NCBI GenBank assembly: GCA_020853095.1
Contig: JADYZN010000014.1
Coordinates: 62,001 to 126,000, forward strand
DNA from: Phycisphaerales bacterium
Lineage (GTDB): Bacteria > Planctomycetota > Phycisphaerae > Tepidisphaerales > Tepidisphaeraceae
DNA length: 64,000 bases
Direction of reading: 5' to 3'
A program made the translations under genes and the position numbers. This document shows, in pieces, positions 34,656-44,669 of this stretch (positions are counted from its first letter, which is position 1; the number at the start of each line of letters is the position of its first letter). The notes beneath the pieces are model-generated. The model was not told the DNA's origin. It worked only from the letters and a program-made list of their open reading frames with translations, and made no database searches.

Positions 34656-37121
34656 ATGGATCGGACCAATCTCTGGCGACGGGTTGTACTGTTCAGCGCC
34701 ATCGGCGCATGGGCCTTTTTATTGCTTGCATTGGGAAGTTTTCATCCCACCGACTGGCCCAGCCATGAAATCTATCCCTATCCACCCATTCAAAACCTCT
34801 GCGGCAGCGCCGGGGCGTTCGTGGCGTATTACACGTTTTTGTTCATCGGGCAGGGGGTTTTCCCGATCCTCTTCTTCGCCGGCATCTGCCTGACGATCAC
34901 GCTCTTTCGGGATGGGGTCTCCGACCTGTGGCTGCGGACCACCGGTTTGGTCCTGTTGACGGTGGCTTTTGCAACGACCATCCATCATTTTCATCCCGGA
35001 TCGCACAATGGCTTCCCCGAAGGGCAGGGGGGCATCGTCGGCATCGGGGCCGCCAGTTTCCTGCAATCGCATTTCAGCACCATCGGAACCCGCCTGATCC
35101 TGGCGACCATCTTTCTGGTCGGCCTGCTGCTGGCGGCCGATGACCTGGTGTTGCGCGCACCCGGTCTGGCCGGTGGGGTGATCAACAACGTCAAAGACCG
35201 CGCCCCCAACATCCGCTGGAATTTCATCTCCTTCCCGAAACTCCCCTCATTGCCCCGGTTTGTAACCAGGGAGTCATCGGTCGCCGCGACCGTACCATCG
35301 CGATTGCCGGCGCACAAAGAGGATGAGGATGAGGAGCCGTTGAAATTGCCGGTTTTGCTGGAACGAAACAAATCCGCGAATCTGTCGGATTCGGAAATCG
35401 AGTTGACGTATCACAACGATGAGCCGGCCGCCGCATCGCAGGAGAGCGCCTTTGTGGATGAAGGCGATCCCCAGCCTTCGGTGGCCGCGACGGTTCCGCC
35501 GGCCGAGGAACAGGTGGTCCAGGCTCCACCTCCGGAATTGAAAAAAGAGATTATCGTCAAGCTGCCCAACTCCGTGAAACCCCGGCAAACCTCTCCGCCG
35601 CCCCCTCCGCCCAAGGAATTGGGCGAATATCACCTGCCGCCGTGGGATTGTCTGGCCGAGCCGGAACAGGGGTTTGCCGAATCGCAGGAAAAATACGTCC
35701 GCGAAAAGGCGGCCGTCCTCGAACAGGCCTTGCGCGAGTTCGACATCGACGCCCACGTGGTCGAAATCGACACCGGGCCGGTGATTACGATGTACGAATT
35801 GAGCCTCGCCCCCGGCATCAAGGTCTCGCAGATCACGGCCTTGTCCAACGACATCGCCCGCGCCCTGGCGGCCGTCAGCGTCCGCATCGTCGCGCCCGTT
35901 CCGGGCAAGAGCACCGTCGGCATCGAAGTGCCCAACGCGCAAAAGGAAAAAGTTCGTTTCAAAGACCTGATGCAACTGGCCCCCGAAGCCACGCGCAAGA
36001 TGATGATCCCGCTGTATTTAGGTAAAGACGCCAGCGGCGAACCGTTGATCACCGACCTGGCCGGCATGCCCCACTGTCTGATCGCCGGCACCACCGGTTC
36101 GGGCAAGTCAGTCTGCATCAACACGATCATCATGTCGATCATGTACACCCAGCGACCGGACGTGGTGAAGCTGATCCTGGTCGATCCCAAGGTCGTGGAA
36201 ATGGCCCCGTTCAAGGACATTCCGCACCTGATGTGCCCGGTGATCAACGACACAGGCAGAGCCACCAGCGTATTGGAATGGGCCTGCGAGAAGATGGACG
36301 AACGGTACGAATTTCTGGCCGAGGCGGGCGTTCGTAACATCGCCGGGTATAACAAGTTATCGCGTGAAGAGCTGATCGAACGATTCCAGCCCCAAACCCC
36401 TGAGGAAGAAGCCAAGATACCCAAGCAGATGCCGTATATCGTCATCATCATCGACGAATTGGCCGACTTGATGATGACCAGCGGCAAGGAAGTCGAGACG
36501 TTCATCGTCCGTCTGGCCCAGAAAGCCCGCGCGGTGGGGATACACCTGATCCTCGCCACCCAGCGCCCGCAGGCCACCGTTGTCACCGGCCTGATCAAGT
36601 CCAACATGCCCAGCAAAATCGCCTTCCGCGTCGCCAGCAAGATGGACAGCCGGATCGTGTTGGACCAGAACGGCGCCGAACTGCTGTTGGGACAGGGAGA
36701 TATGCTCTTTTTGCCGCCGGGCGCCAGCAAGCCCATCCGTTCGCAGGGCACTTATATCGACGACAAGGAAATCCGCGAAAGCGTCAAACTGCTTCGTCAC
36801 ACGGCCGAGGCCCAATACGAGCCGGAACTGGTGCAGATCAAGAGCCACATCGGCATCGACGGGGAGATGGAAAAGGATGAATTGTTCGAAGATGCCGTCC
36901 GCATCGTCCTTGAAACCAAACGCGGCAGCGTCAGCCTGTTGCAACGCCGCCTGACCATCGGATACAGCCGCGCCTCCAGACTGATCGAAATGATGGCCGC
37001 CACCGGCATCGTCGGCGACTACAAAGGCTCCCAGGCCCGCGAAGCGATGTTCACCGTCGAAGAATGGGAAGCCATGAAAGCCGCCCAACGGGCGGACGCG
37101 GAGAGTGGGATGAGCGTGTAG
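34656..37121 (+). CDS. ftsK: DNA translocase FtsK/SpoIIIE
   Basis: 821 residues. N-terminal membrane domain with about four TM segments (20-180), acidic and Pro-rich linker (200-340), alpha domain, RecA-like motor with Walker A GTTGSGKS near residue 480 and Walker B YIVIIIDELADLMM. The C-terminal winged-helix gamma domain (LFEDAVRIVLETKRGSVSLLQR) reads polar sequences. Pumps chromosome ends through the septum. It probably forms an operon with dut. The restriction-modification island begins just after its stop and runs on the other strand. Confidence 0.97.
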   Translation: MDRTNLWRRVVLFSAIGAWAFLLLALGSFHPTDWPSHEIYPYPPIQNLCGSAGAFVAYYTFLFIGQGVFPILFFAGICLTITLFRDGVSDLWLRTTGLVLLTVAFATTIHHFHPGSHNGFPEGQGGIVGIGAASFLQSHFSTIGTRLILATIFLVGLLLAADDLVLRAPGLAGGVINNVKDRAPNIRWNFISFPKLPSLPRFVTRESSVAATVPSRLPAHKEDEDEEPLKLPVLLERNKSANLSDSEIELTYHNDEPAAASQESAFVDEGDPQPSVAATVPPAEEQVVQAPPPELKKEIIVKLPNSVKPRQTSPPPPPPKELGEYHLPPWDCLAEPEQGFAESQEKYVREKAAVLEQALREFDIDAHVVEIDTGPVITMYELSLAPGIKVSQITALSNDIARALAAVSVRIVAPVPGKSTVGIEVPNAQKEKVRFKDLMQLAPEATRKMMIPLYLGKDASGEPLITDLAGMPHCLIAGTTGSGKSVCINTIIMSIMYTQRPDVVKLILVDPKVVEMAPFKDIPHLMCPVINDTGRATSVLEWACEKMDERYEFLAEAGVRNIAGYNKLSREELIERFQPQTPEEEAKIPKQMPYIVIIIDELADLMMTSGKEVETFIVRLAQKARAVGIHLILATQRPQATVVTGLIKSNMPSKIAFRVASKMDSRIVLDQNGAELLLGQGDMLFLPPGASKPIRSQGTYIDDKEIRESVKLLRHTAEAQYEPELVQIKSHIGIDGEMEKDELFEDAVRIVLETKRGSVSLLQRRLTIGYSRASRLIEMMAATGIVGDYKGSQAREAMFTVEEWEAMKAAQRADAESGMSV

Positions 37122-37158
37122 GAGGAGGCGGCGCATTCCAGTAATCTGAGGGCATCGC

Positions 37159-37584
37159 TCAGGCGACGCCGGATTTCTGCAATACGCGGCGAAGTCGCAC
37201 GATGGTTCGTTGCCGCCGTGGACTGGTCAGGTCATGTTCCCAAATTCGCATGACTCTCCACCCTTTTTTTCGCAGCGTGCGATTGACAAGCCGATCACGC
37301 CTTTTATTTCCCGCAAGTTTGTTCTGCCAAAATTCCTGGTTGTTCGCCGGTTGTGTGGCATGTTGCGGGCAGCCATGCCAGAAACAACCATCCACGAACA
37401 ACACCACACGCTGGGTGCGAAAAACGAAATCGGGTTTGCCGAACAGGGGCGGATGCCGCCGCCAGCCGGTAATTTTGTGGTGCAACAGCAGGGCCACCAT
37501 CGACAATTCCGTCCCTCGGTTTCCCCGGCTCCGAATGGCCGCCATGACCTGTGATCGCTTGGCGGGTGTGAAGACGTCAGCCAT
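37159..37584 (-). CDS. vsr: Vsr-type mismatch endonuclease (very short patch repair)
   Basis: 141 residues from the ATG at 37584, 8 bp inside the upstream gene. Vsr pattern: FTPAKRSQVMAAIRSRGNRGTE at the start, then FGKPDFVFRTQRVVLFVDGCFWHGC with the catalytic Asp and the Zn ligands His/Cys, and WRVMRIWEHDL at the end. Vsr nicks T:G mismatches that arise from deamination of 5-methylcytosine and usually accompanies a cytosine-5 methylase, here 2.6 kb upstream in the same direction. Confidence 0.95.
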   Translation of the reverse strand: MADVFTPAKRSQVMAAIRSRGNRGTELSMVALLLHHKITGWRRHPPLFGKPDFVFRTQRVVLFVDGCFWHGCPQHATQPANNQEFWQNKLAGNKRRDRLVNRTLRKKGWRVMRIWEHDLTSPRRQRTIVRLRRVLQKSGVA

Positions 37585-37948
37585 CGATTGATCCGCGACA
37601 CAACAGGGCCAGTTTCCGCCGATGCTCCAACTCATCGGGAGTGTGTTCGCTCATCTGGTCGTACAGGCCGCACCACTGCGCATCGGAAGGATACACCTCA
37701 TCCCCATCAAGTTCGCCCGCTTCAATACGCCGCCACGCCTCAGTCGCCAATGGAACCAGCGACGCTGGCCATCCGCCGTCAGGTTCATCCCAACTGTCGG
37801 GGTGAAGCTGAGGGAAAAGGTATGCCAGCGACGACCATGCGCGGATAAATTCATCTTTCGGTAACGAATCCAAAGGTTTAATCAGGGTGGAAATCAATTC
37901 CAATTCTGCGCAGTCAATCGAATCGGGGATGTAAAGTGAAGCAGCCAT
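37577..37948 (-). CDS. Small unknown protein of the restriction-modification island
   Basis: 123 residues from the ATG at 37948 (weak ribosome site; the frame extends 5' into the HNH gene). Acidic and rich in Trp, Leu and Pro (FIRAWSSLAYLFPQLHPDSW; WRRIEAGELDGDEVYPSDAQWCGLYDQMSE). I do not recognise a family. It lies between the HNH nuclease and vsr, overlaps vsr by 8 bp and is probably cotranscribed with both, so a role in restriction control or immunity is possible but unproven. Confidence 0.6.
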   Translation of the reverse strand: MAASLYIPDSIDCAELELISTLIKPLDSLPKDEFIRAWSSLAYLFPQLHPDSWDEPDGGWPASLVPLATEAWRRIEAGELDGDEVYPSDAQWCGLYDQMSEHTPDELEHRRKLALLCRGSIDG

Positions 37949-37991
37949 AATAAACACGACTATACCAAGGGATACCTTGTTTGCCAGGGGC

Positions 37992-38966
37992 CTATTCCCA
38001 TTTTGCAACACAGTGTTCGAGATGCCACTTGCAGGCATCAGGATGGACTCGTAATGACGGGTTTGAAGCCTCCGAAATAGAGTGATCAACAAATTGTTTT
38101 AGGAATTCGTTCTCCCTTAACTGTTGAATGCGGATGGGGACATGAATGGTGCGGTTACTGGTGATCCCAAAAAGCCCCTGATCGAACGCCCAGTGCAGCG
38201 TTCGTGTTAGCGCCACTCCATTTCGAATGTCGTCGGTACCTCCTTCACCGAGAGGCACCACATGTGCGGATTCAACTTCGTATAGTGAGTCTGGACCTTC
38301 AATGCAGATGCCGCTCACAGCGCATCTATGACCATACTCCCTGCGTACAGATTCGCGAAATACCGAACTACGCGCAATGCGGATTTGCCGCGATTCCGAT
38401 CGTCGCACCTCCGGATTTAGAATATGGAATGGTCCCTGAGCAAATCGTTCAACATCCTGCTTGGCATTGATGAGAAGCTCACGGGTCAACGGCGTTTGAT
38501 CCTGATACAATCTCCCCCAACGATGGGTGCCAAGCAGGCTGCTAATTTCATCAAAATCATGTGTGTTGCGACGTATTAGAATAAACCGAAATCTATCAAG
38601 CTCATCAATTTTGCGTTGAAATACCATTACGTCACCAGCGGATGCGCGGGTTCTCAGCGGAGCAATTCCTTCGGTAAGTCTGCTTTCTGGTGGACGTCTA
38701 TTGCCCCAAGTCTGAAATTGATAACGAATTTTTCCGCTTGCAACATGTGTGACGTCATCATACATGTCGACATGTAATGACTGGTCAATCGTTGGATATA
38801 GAGCGGAAGTTCTAGTCTCATCCAACGCTGGCAAAAAACATCGTAATTCTTTTGGGAAGACCATCCCGCCTTGATGGCCCGGCGCTGCGGAAGTGTCGTT
38901 ATGTGCGAGAATCTTGAAAAATGGAGCATCCCATCTGGAATCCCCGATCATTTCATGAATTGCCAT
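37992..38966 (-). CDS. HNH restriction endonuclease (predicted)
   Basis: 324 residues. The C-terminal third is an HNH_2-type nuclease: YGHRCAVSGI with a Zn-type Cys, then ESAHVVPLGEGGTDDIRNGV, HWAFDQGLFGI. The N-terminal 180 residues are unassigned and may bind DNA. It starts 32 bp after the cytosine methylase and is visibly AT-richer than its neighbours, as common for restriction genes. HNH nucleases of this layout occur as type II or methyl-directed enzymes; being next to a methylase and vsr, a cognate type II enzyme is most likely. Recognition site unknown. Confidence 0.8.
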   Translation of the reverse strand: MAIHEMIGDSRWDAPFFKILAHNDTSAAPGHQGGMVFPKELRCFLPALDETRTSALYPTIDQSLHVDMYDDVTHVASGKIRYQFQTWGNRRPPESRLTEGIAPLRTRASAGDVMVFQRKIDELDRFRFILIRRNTHDFDEISSLLGTHRWGRLYQDQTPLTRELLINAKQDVERFAQGPFHILNPEVRRSESRQIRIARSSVFRESVRREYGHRCAVSGICIEGPDSLYEVESAHVVPLGEGGTDDIRNGVALTRTLHWAFDQGLFGITSNRTIHVPIRIQQLRENEFLKQFVDHSISEASNPSLRVHPDACKWHLEHCVAKWE

Positions 38967-38998
38967 GCCATGTACTCCGCTTTATTTCGTAACTTTCC

Positions 38999-40264
38999 TT
39001 ACACCAGTTGTGGACAGTCCAATAGCTCGAATAGTAAAGGAAGGCAATTGGAGGCAGATTGATTCTGTGGCGAAGCATATAGCGATTCAACCAAACGCTT
39101 TGCGATCCGCTCGATTACAGGGACGACAACCGAGTTTCCAAATTGCCTGTAAGCCTGTGTGTCCGACACCGGGATTTTGAAATCGGGGGGATATCCCATG
39201 AGATTCGCGCATTCGCGCGGCGTCAACCGGCGGGGATTTTTCCCTTGTCCCTGTGAAATGAGGATCTCAGATCCATCCTTGTGATAACGGGCGCTCAGCG
39301 TGCGGGCCACATCTTGACGCGTGACCAATCCATAGCCAAACCCATTGCCAGCCTCTTGGTGTTTGCGGGCATAATTTTGGAGATAGTTCCAAAGATGGTC
39401 TGTAAGCGTATATTTTTCCGGGACCCGCCGCTCCAAAATACTGCCCAGCCTGGGGCCATCGATGGGAAATTTGGGGAAATCAAACGCGCGGTTCGGCTTG
39501 AAACCAACCAAAAAGATTCGTTCGCGATGCTGTGGCACAACCGAAGCCGCATCAATCACCTTGTACCGGACCTGATACCCCAGTTCTTTCACAAGAGTAT
39601 CGTGGATAATGGCGAATGTTCGTCCCTTGTCATGACGCAGCAGGTGCTTGACGTTTTCCAGGACGAATGCGCGAGGTTGGTGATGATCCAGAATGGCGGC
39701 AATCGAGAAAAAGAGATTGCCCTGCCGTTCATCCTCAAAACCGTGTTTTCTACCAAGGCTGTTCTTTTTCGAAACTCCTGCCAAGCTGAATGGCTGGCAC
39801 GGAAACCCCGCGCAAAGAATGTCAAAAGTCGGAATTTCGGCAACCGGCTTGGTGTTAATGTCCCCCCAAGGTTCCTCCCCGAAGTTGGCGGCGTAAGTTT
39901 GGCGGGAGAAGCGGTCCCAATCACTGGAAAAGACGCATTTTGCCCCGGTACGTTCAAAAGCGAGCCGGAAACCACCGATACCGCAGAACAGATCGATGAA
40001 TCGCAGGGTGGAAGGATCGCTGTGATTGGGACGATCAACCCGGCGCGGCCGAATGTCACGGGAGCGGGGTTCGCCTTCGCTTGATCTCCCGCCGCTGGCG
40101 AGGATGAAATCAACCACGGCCTTCGGTGGAGCGTCCCGCAAGTTGCCGTCGAACCGAGCGGATTTCCGACCCGATCCGGATTTACGGATGGGCGGTTGAT
40201 CCCCACGGCCGGTTGTAGGACGATTTCGTAACGTTTTTGTTTTGTTGTCCAATTTTATTGCCAT
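38999..40264 (-). CDS. DNA (cytosine-5-)-methyltransferase
   Basis: 421 residues from the ATG at 40264. All core C5 motifs are present: I ([19 protein letters not shown]), IV with catalytic Cys ([11 protein letters not shown]), VI ([10 protein letters not shown]), VIII ([13 protein letters not shown]), a target-recognition region (about 285-360), and X ([24 protein letters not shown]). An unusual basic N-terminal extension of about 85 residues precedes motif I. It is the first gene of the restriction-modification island, with the HNH gene 32 bp downstream. Resembles Dcm-like enzymes; site unknown. Confidence 0.95.
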   Translation of the reverse strand: MAIKLDNKTKTLRNRPTTGRGDQPPIRKSGSGRKSARFDGNLRDAPPKAVVDFILASGGRSSEGEPRSRDIRPRRVDRPNHSDPSTLRFIDLFCGIGGFRLAFERTGAKCVFSSDWDRFSRQTYAANFGEEPWGDINTKPVAEIPTFDILCAGFPCQPFSLAGVSKKNSLGRKHGFEDERQGNLFFSIAAILDHHQPRAFVLENVKHLLRHDKGRTFAIIHDTLVKELGYQVRYKVIDAASVVPQHRERIFLVGFKPNRAFDFPKFPIDGPRLGSILERRVPEKYTLTDHLWNYLQNYARKHQEAGNGFGYGLVTRQDVARTLSARYHKDGSEILISQGQGKNPRRLTPRECANLMGYPPDFKIPVSDTQAYRQFGNSVVVPVIERIAKRLVESLYASPQNQSASNCLPLLFELLDCPQLV

Positions 40265-40450
40265 CACAGAGCATCATCTTACCGGCTGGCGGGCCGAAGC
40301 GCAAATCTGACGGCCGTCTATACCGGGAATATCCATCGCATTTGGCTGGCGGGGGTGTCGATGCCAGACTTGTATGACGAATATATGCGTCTTTTTCGCA
40401 AATATCCTGGCTCTCTGGCATCGTGATCCCAACCTCCCTACCCTATCCCC

Positions 40451-41209
40451 ATGGAACACATCGAAGGCCGGGAGTCGGTTTTGGCCGCGTTGGGGGCGTT
40501 TCAGAGGCGGTTTCAGGTCATATTGGTTCGGCATGGGATTCATCAGGAGAAGATACAGGACATTCTGGATTTGGCGGCCGAGCGGAACGTGCCGGTGCGG
40601 GTTGTCGATTCGGGGCAGTTGAACGATCTGGCGCATGGGGCGAGCCACGGCGGGGTGCTGGCGGTCTGTTCGTCCAAGCCGCGGACGACGCCGGAGGAGC
40701 TGTATGAACGACTGCGACAACTTGACCGGCCGGCCATGCTGTTGCTGTTGGAAGGGGTGGACGATGCCCGGAACCTGGGGTTTACGTTGCGCACGGCCGA
40801 GGCGTTGGGGGTGGATGCGGTGCTGATCAAGCGGCATTTATGGGATTTTGACCCGGTGGAAGTCGCCCGGCCGGCATCGGGGGCGTATGAGCGGCTGCCG
40901 TTGGTGCAGGTGGATGACCTGTCGGTCATTCAGGAGCTTCAGCGGATGGGGTTGCGGTTGTTCGGCTGTATCGCGGGGGCGAAACGGTCGATGTATGACG
41001 TCGATCTGACGGCCGGCGCCATCCTCGCGATCGGCGGCGAAAAACGGGGCCTCAGCGGGGCCGTGCGGTCGATTTGCGACCGCCTGATCACCATTCCCAC
41101 CATCGGCGGGGCCAGTTCGCTCTCATTAACCCACGCGGCCGCCATCGTGCTGGCCGAGGCGTTTCGCCAGCGGCGATTCAAGGCGACCGAGCATCATCAG
41201 GAGGGATGA
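40451..41209 (+). CDS. rlmB: SpoU/TrmH-family RNA 2'-O-ribose methyltransferase
   Basis: 252 residues. N-terminal RNA-binding domain (EHIEGRESVLAALGAFQRR; VRVVDSGQLNDLAHGASHGG), then the SPOUT knot: LLLLEGVDDARNLGFTLRTA (motif 1), IGGEKRGLSG (motif 2) and IPTIGGASSLSLTHAAAIVL (motif 3). Matches the RlmB layout (23S rRNA Gm2251), although motif 3 has SLSL where SLNV is common, so another target is possible. It ends next to the convergent catabolic operon and has no evident operon partner. Confidence 0.87.
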   Translation: MEHIEGRESVLAALGAFQRRFQVILVRHGIHQEKIQDILDLAAERNVPVRVVDSGQLNDLAHGASHGGVLAVCSSKPRTTPEELYERLRQLDRPAMLLLLEGVDDARNLGFTLRTAEALGVDAVLIKRHLWDFDPVEVARPASGAYERLPLVQVDDLSVIQELQRMGLRLFGCIAGAKRSMYDVDLTAGAILAIGGEKRGLSGAVRSICDRLITIPTIGGASSLSLTHAAAIVLAEAFRQRRFKATEHHQEG

Positions 41210-41228
41210 TGAGCGATTGTCCGCTTTA

Positions 41229-42617
41229 TCAGCCACCTTTGTCGGATTCGACCAACCTGTCGCCGGTTGTCATGGACTGGTCTTGTAAGATTGAAAACGC
41301 CTCGGACAGGAACGGGCTTTGCCAGTATGAATACAGGTGCGGATGGCATTTTTCGCTGGGCACAAGATACCCGCACGCGCCGTTGACCAGGTTCATCGCC
41401 GCGACGGGTCGATCCGGCCAGCGCTGGCGCAGGGCGATTTGCCATTGGGAATAAGCTTCGTTGGGGTGACCGAACAGCAGCGCCCCGCCGATGCGCCACG
41501 CCCACAGGGGCATTTCGCAAACCGGCTGTTCGCCCAGGAACTGGACCAGCAGCAGTTTGCGGCGAAGCCGTTCACGGATGGCCGGATCGGTGGTTCCAGC
41601 GAGTTTTTCGGTGATTTCGGCCGGGCTGGGTTGCGGTTTGACCGGCAGGGGGATGCGTGTTTCGACGGCCTCCACGGTTGTGTCAACTGGCGCGGGCCGG
41701 TCGGCCCACACGCCCAATCGGGCGCCGGATTCCACGACTCGATCAAATTGGAGCGATTTGCCGGGCGGTCGCATTCCAAAGAGCGTGGCCAGCGCCGCAT
41801 ATCCAAGCCGTGTGCCATGCTGATCAGCCACGGCGACATCACCGACATATTGTAATGCGGGGGCCATGTCGCCGGAGGCGCCTGGCAGGAACAGGCAAGG
41901 GGCCTGCGTCGCACTCTCGACCGTCTGCCGCATCGCGCCAACGTAATCGGGCGAGATCAGACGATTATCCCACGCCAGCGTCGTGGGATGGCAGGCATAA
42001 TTGACAATCGTCGCCATCGTCCGCCGGCTTTCGATGCTGGTGATCCGGCCGACCAGGAGCGTCGGGTCGCCGGGGATGGATGGATTGAAGCCCACCACGA
42101 ATTTGTCAGGCTCGACGGGATCGATCATGTCCCGGTTGGCGGCCAGGTCGCACCAACCATATCGCCAGTCCATCAGGGCCGGTTGCGCCTTATTCAGCGC
42201 CTCGCGGGCCGCATCCAGCAGGATCGGGCCTAATCCACGGACGTAAGGATCGACCAAATTCCCGCCGGCATCATCGCAATCGCCCACGAAAATCGACGGT
42301 CCCGCGTGGGTGTGTGACAGGCAGATCATCACGCGACTGGAATCGATCGACAGGCCCTTGAGCACCTCGCCTCGAAGAATCCATTCATCGGTTGGCGATT
42401 TGAACCACCCCAGGTCGATGCCGATCAGGATCAGCGGCGGCGACTGCTCATCCGAAATCGAAAGCACGGTTGCGGTCATCGGGCGATGAACGCCTTTGGA
42501 GGCGGTGTGCGTCGCCGCGCCCCAGTTGTGGGAATGGATGCCTGGCGGCGGCGTGATGTCCCGCCGGGCCACACCGATCCGGCCACGAAATACCCGATCC
42601 ATCAAAGGCGTGGCCAT
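41229..42617 (-). CDS. Neutral/alkaline ceramidase-like hydrolase (no signal peptide)
   Basis: 462 residues. The first half follows the neutral ceramidase N-terminal domain: IGVARRDITPPPGIHSHNWG, MICLSHTHAGPSIF (a Zn-binding His pair) and later NYACHPTTL and LFLPGASGDMAP. No export signal or C-terminal Ig-like domain is visible, so it is probably cytoplasmic. Many bacterial relatives in sugar clusters have no known ceramide role. It is the last gene of the GntR-led operon; its ATG overlaps the SDR stop by 1 nt. Substrate uncertain. Confidence 0.78.
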   Translation of the reverse strand: MATPLMDRVFRGRIGVARRDITPPPGIHSHNWGAATHTASKGVHRPMTATVLSISDEQSPPLILIGIDLGWFKSPTDEWILRGEVLKGLSIDSSRVMICLSHTHAGPSIFVGDCDDAGGNLVDPYVRGLGPILLDAAREALNKAQPALMDWRYGWCDLAANRDMIDPVEPDKFVVGFNPSIPGDPTLLVGRITSIESRRTMATIVNYACHPTTLAWDNRLISPDYVGAMRQTVESATQAPCLFLPGASGDMAPALQYVGDVAVADQHGTRLGYAALATLFGMRPPGKSLQFDRVVESGARLGVWADRPAPVDTTVEAVETRIPLPVKPQPSPAEITEKLAGTTDPAIRERLRRKLLLVQFLGEQPVCEMPLWAWRIGGALLFGHPNEAYSQWQIALRQRWPDRPVAAMNLVNGACGYLVPSEKCHPHLYSYWQSPFLSEAFSILQDQSMTTGDRLVESDKGG

Positions 42618-43441
42618 TACCGTTCATCCTTTCGCAATGTGGTCGCGCTGGTCAATGACAATCCACCATCCATCAGGATCGAGGTTCCGGTCATGTGCCG
42701 GTTGTCCGGATCACAAAGATGAGCAACTTGAAAGGCGACTTCCGCCGGCGAGATCAGCCGGCCAACCGGCACGATCCGCAGGCCCGATGCGCGCTGTTCG
42801 GGGTGATCGCGCCAGACGGCCCCGGTGAGGCCGGCATCGACGTATCCGGGCGCCACCTCGTTGACGAGAATGTCAAATTCGGCCAATTCCAGGGCCATCG
42901 TCTTGCAGAGCATTCGCAGCGCCGCCTTTGAGGCACAATAGGCGGGGATGTGAGTGTGTGGCGCGTGCGCCGCCCAACTGCCGATGAAAACCACCCGTCC
43001 GGGTCGCTGCAAAGCCCGCAATCGCAGGATGGCCGCCTGCGCCAGATGGAAGGCCCCGTCGAGATTGACGCGCAGGTCGCGACTCCATTGGTCGGGCGTA
43101 ATTTCGCAGGTCGGCGCCAGCGTGACGACCGCGGCGTTGGGGATGATCAGCGTGGGCGGACCCAGATCCGCTTCGACCTGTTCCACCCAGCGGCCGACCT
43201 GCTTCCAGTCGGTGACATCGACCCGATCGTAACGGCAACGCCGGCCAAGAGATTTCAATGGTTCCAGGCGCGGGCCGGCGTCCGCATCCGGCCGGATGTC
43301 ACCCAGGGCGACGTCGGCGCCCCGTCCGGCAAGTTCGATCGCGATGGCCGAGCCGATGTCGCCCAGTCCGCCGCTGATGATCGCGACCTGTCCGGCCAGG
43401 TTTTGTTCCCGATGACTGTTGGATGGTTTGGTTGTGTTCAT
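42617..43441 (-). CDS. Short-chain dehydrogenase/reductase
   Basis: 274 residues of the classical SDR type: NAD(P)-binding GGLGDIGSAIA near residue 25, NAAVVTLAP (NNAG-like), an active-site Ser in VVFIGSWAA, YCASK (Tyr and Lys), and an ending GTSILMDGG. Acts on a hydroxyl or keto group of a small substrate, here probably a sugar-acid-like intermediate. Its stop TAA overlaps the ceramidase-like ATG and its own ATG directly follows the enolase-type stop (TAAATG), showing tight operon coupling. Confidence 0.92.
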   Translation of the reverse strand: MNTTKPSNSHREQNLAGQVAIISGGLGDIGSAIAIELAGRGADVALGDIRPDADAGPRLEPLKSLGRRCRYDRVDVTDWKQVGRWVEQVEADLGPPTLIIPNAAVVTLAPTCEITPDQWSRDLRVNLDGAFHLAQAAILRLRALQRPGRVVFIGSWAAHAPHTHIPAYCASKAALRMLCKTMALELAEFDILVNEVAPGYVDAGLTGAVWRDHPEQRASGLRIVPVGRLISPAEVAFQVAHLCDPDNRHMTGTSILMDGGLSLTSATTLRKDER

Positions 43442-44620
43442 TTACCAATCTCCCACGCTTCCATCTGAGTAAAACGACCGCTGAAGCACTTCCTGCTGGA
43501 ATGGATGCTCGCGCACCTTTGCCTCGTTGATCTCAATGCCCAGCCCGGGCCGCTGTGATGGACGGACGATCCGGCCCCTGGGTTCCACGACAAACCCCTC
43601 GCTGACCACCTCCTGCCGCCATGGGACATCCTGGTGAACGCTTTCGCAGATGATGTAGCTGGGCGTGGCGAATCCAAGTTCCAGCGAGGCCGCCGTGCTG
43701 ACCGGGCCTTGCGGATTGTGCGGGGCCAGCGCCACCCGATACGCCTCGGCCATCGCCGCGATCCGTCGCGCCTCGCTCAGGCCGCCGCAATGCGTGATGT
43801 CCGGCTGCAGGACGCTGGCGGCCCGCTTTTCCAGCAATTCGCGAAAACCGTGCTGCGTGATCAGCCGTTCGCCCGTGGCGATGGGCGTCTTGACGGCACG
43901 CTGAACCTCCGCCAGGCCATCGATCGATTCCGGCCAGCAGGGTTCCTCAAACCAGTACAGGTTGTAAGGTTCCAGCGCCCTGGCAAAGAGAATGCCCATC
44001 CGCGGGGTGGGCCGTGCATGACAGTCAACCATGATGTCGATGTCATCTCCCACCGCCTGACGCATGGCCGCGACGCATTTTTCGGCGTATCGAATCGGGC
44101 GCATCCCCTCCAGTGGCAGGGTCTCAGGGACCGCCATCGTCTTGAACGCGGTGAACCCATCGGCGACGGCCCCCTGCGCGAGATCGGCGAACCGCCCCGC
44201 GTCGGCCGGGCTGGTTTGATAAAAATCCTCCATCTTTCCGCCACCCAGATGACAGTAAAGACGAACGTGGTCGCGCACCGGCCCGCCCCAGAGCTTGTGG
44301 CACGGCACGCCAAGGGATTTGCCCAGGATGTCCCACAGCGCGATGTCGATGCCGCTGATGGCCGTGCCGCGGACGATCCCGTTGCCATGCCAGAAGTGCT
44401 GGCGGTACATCATCTGCCAGAGATGCTCGATGCGCGTGGGGTCCTGGCCGATCAGGAGCTGGCTGATGTCCTCGATGGCGCCGACGACGGATCGCGTATG
44501 CCATTCCAGCGTCGCCTCGCCCCAGCCGTACAGGCCATCCTGGTCGGTGATGACCTTGACGAAAATCCAGTTGCGCATCCGCGCGTTGCAGATGTGCGTC
44601 TCGATGGCCTTGATTTTCAT
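43442..44620 (-). CDS. Enolase-superfamily dehydratase (D-galactonate dehydratase-like)
   Basis: 392 residues from the ATG at 44620. Strong resemblance to the DgoD/mandelate racemase group: [35 protein letters not shown], then metal ligands in [22 protein letters not shown] and TGERLITQ, a catalytic His in LAPHNPQGP, and the family ending [12 protein letters not shown]. Such enzymes dehydrate acid sugars to 2-keto-3-deoxy acids. It anchors the functional reading of the operon as acid-sugar catabolism. Exact substrate unknown. Confidence 0.92.
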   Translation of the reverse strand: MKIKAIETHICNARMRNWIFVKVITDQDGLYGWGEATLEWHTRSVVGAIEDISQLLIGQDPTRIEHLWQMMYRQHFWHGNGIVRGTAISGIDIALWDILGKSLGVPCHKLWGGPVRDHVRLYCHLGGGKMEDFYQTSPADAGRFADLAQGAVADGFTAFKTMAVPETLPLEGMRPIRYAEKCVAAMRQAVGDDIDIMVDCHARPTPRMGILFARALEPYNLYWFEEPCWPESIDGLAEVQRAVKTPIATGERLITQHGFRELLEKRAASVLQPDITHCGGLSEARRIAAMAEAYRVALAPHNPQGPVSTAASLELGFATPSYIICESVHQDVPWRQEVVSEGFVVEPRGRIVRPSQRPGLGIEINEAKVREHPFQQEVLQRSFYSDGSVGDW

Positions 44621-44669
44621 GCTTCCACCTCGATGACCTTTGCCGGCCACAAAAATGCGTGCCAAACTC

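Noticed and set aside
37159-40264. Naming the methylase Dcm with CCWGG specificity
   Set aside because: The target-recognition region cannot be matched by eye and an HNH nuclease is adjacent; presence of vsr alone does not fix the site.
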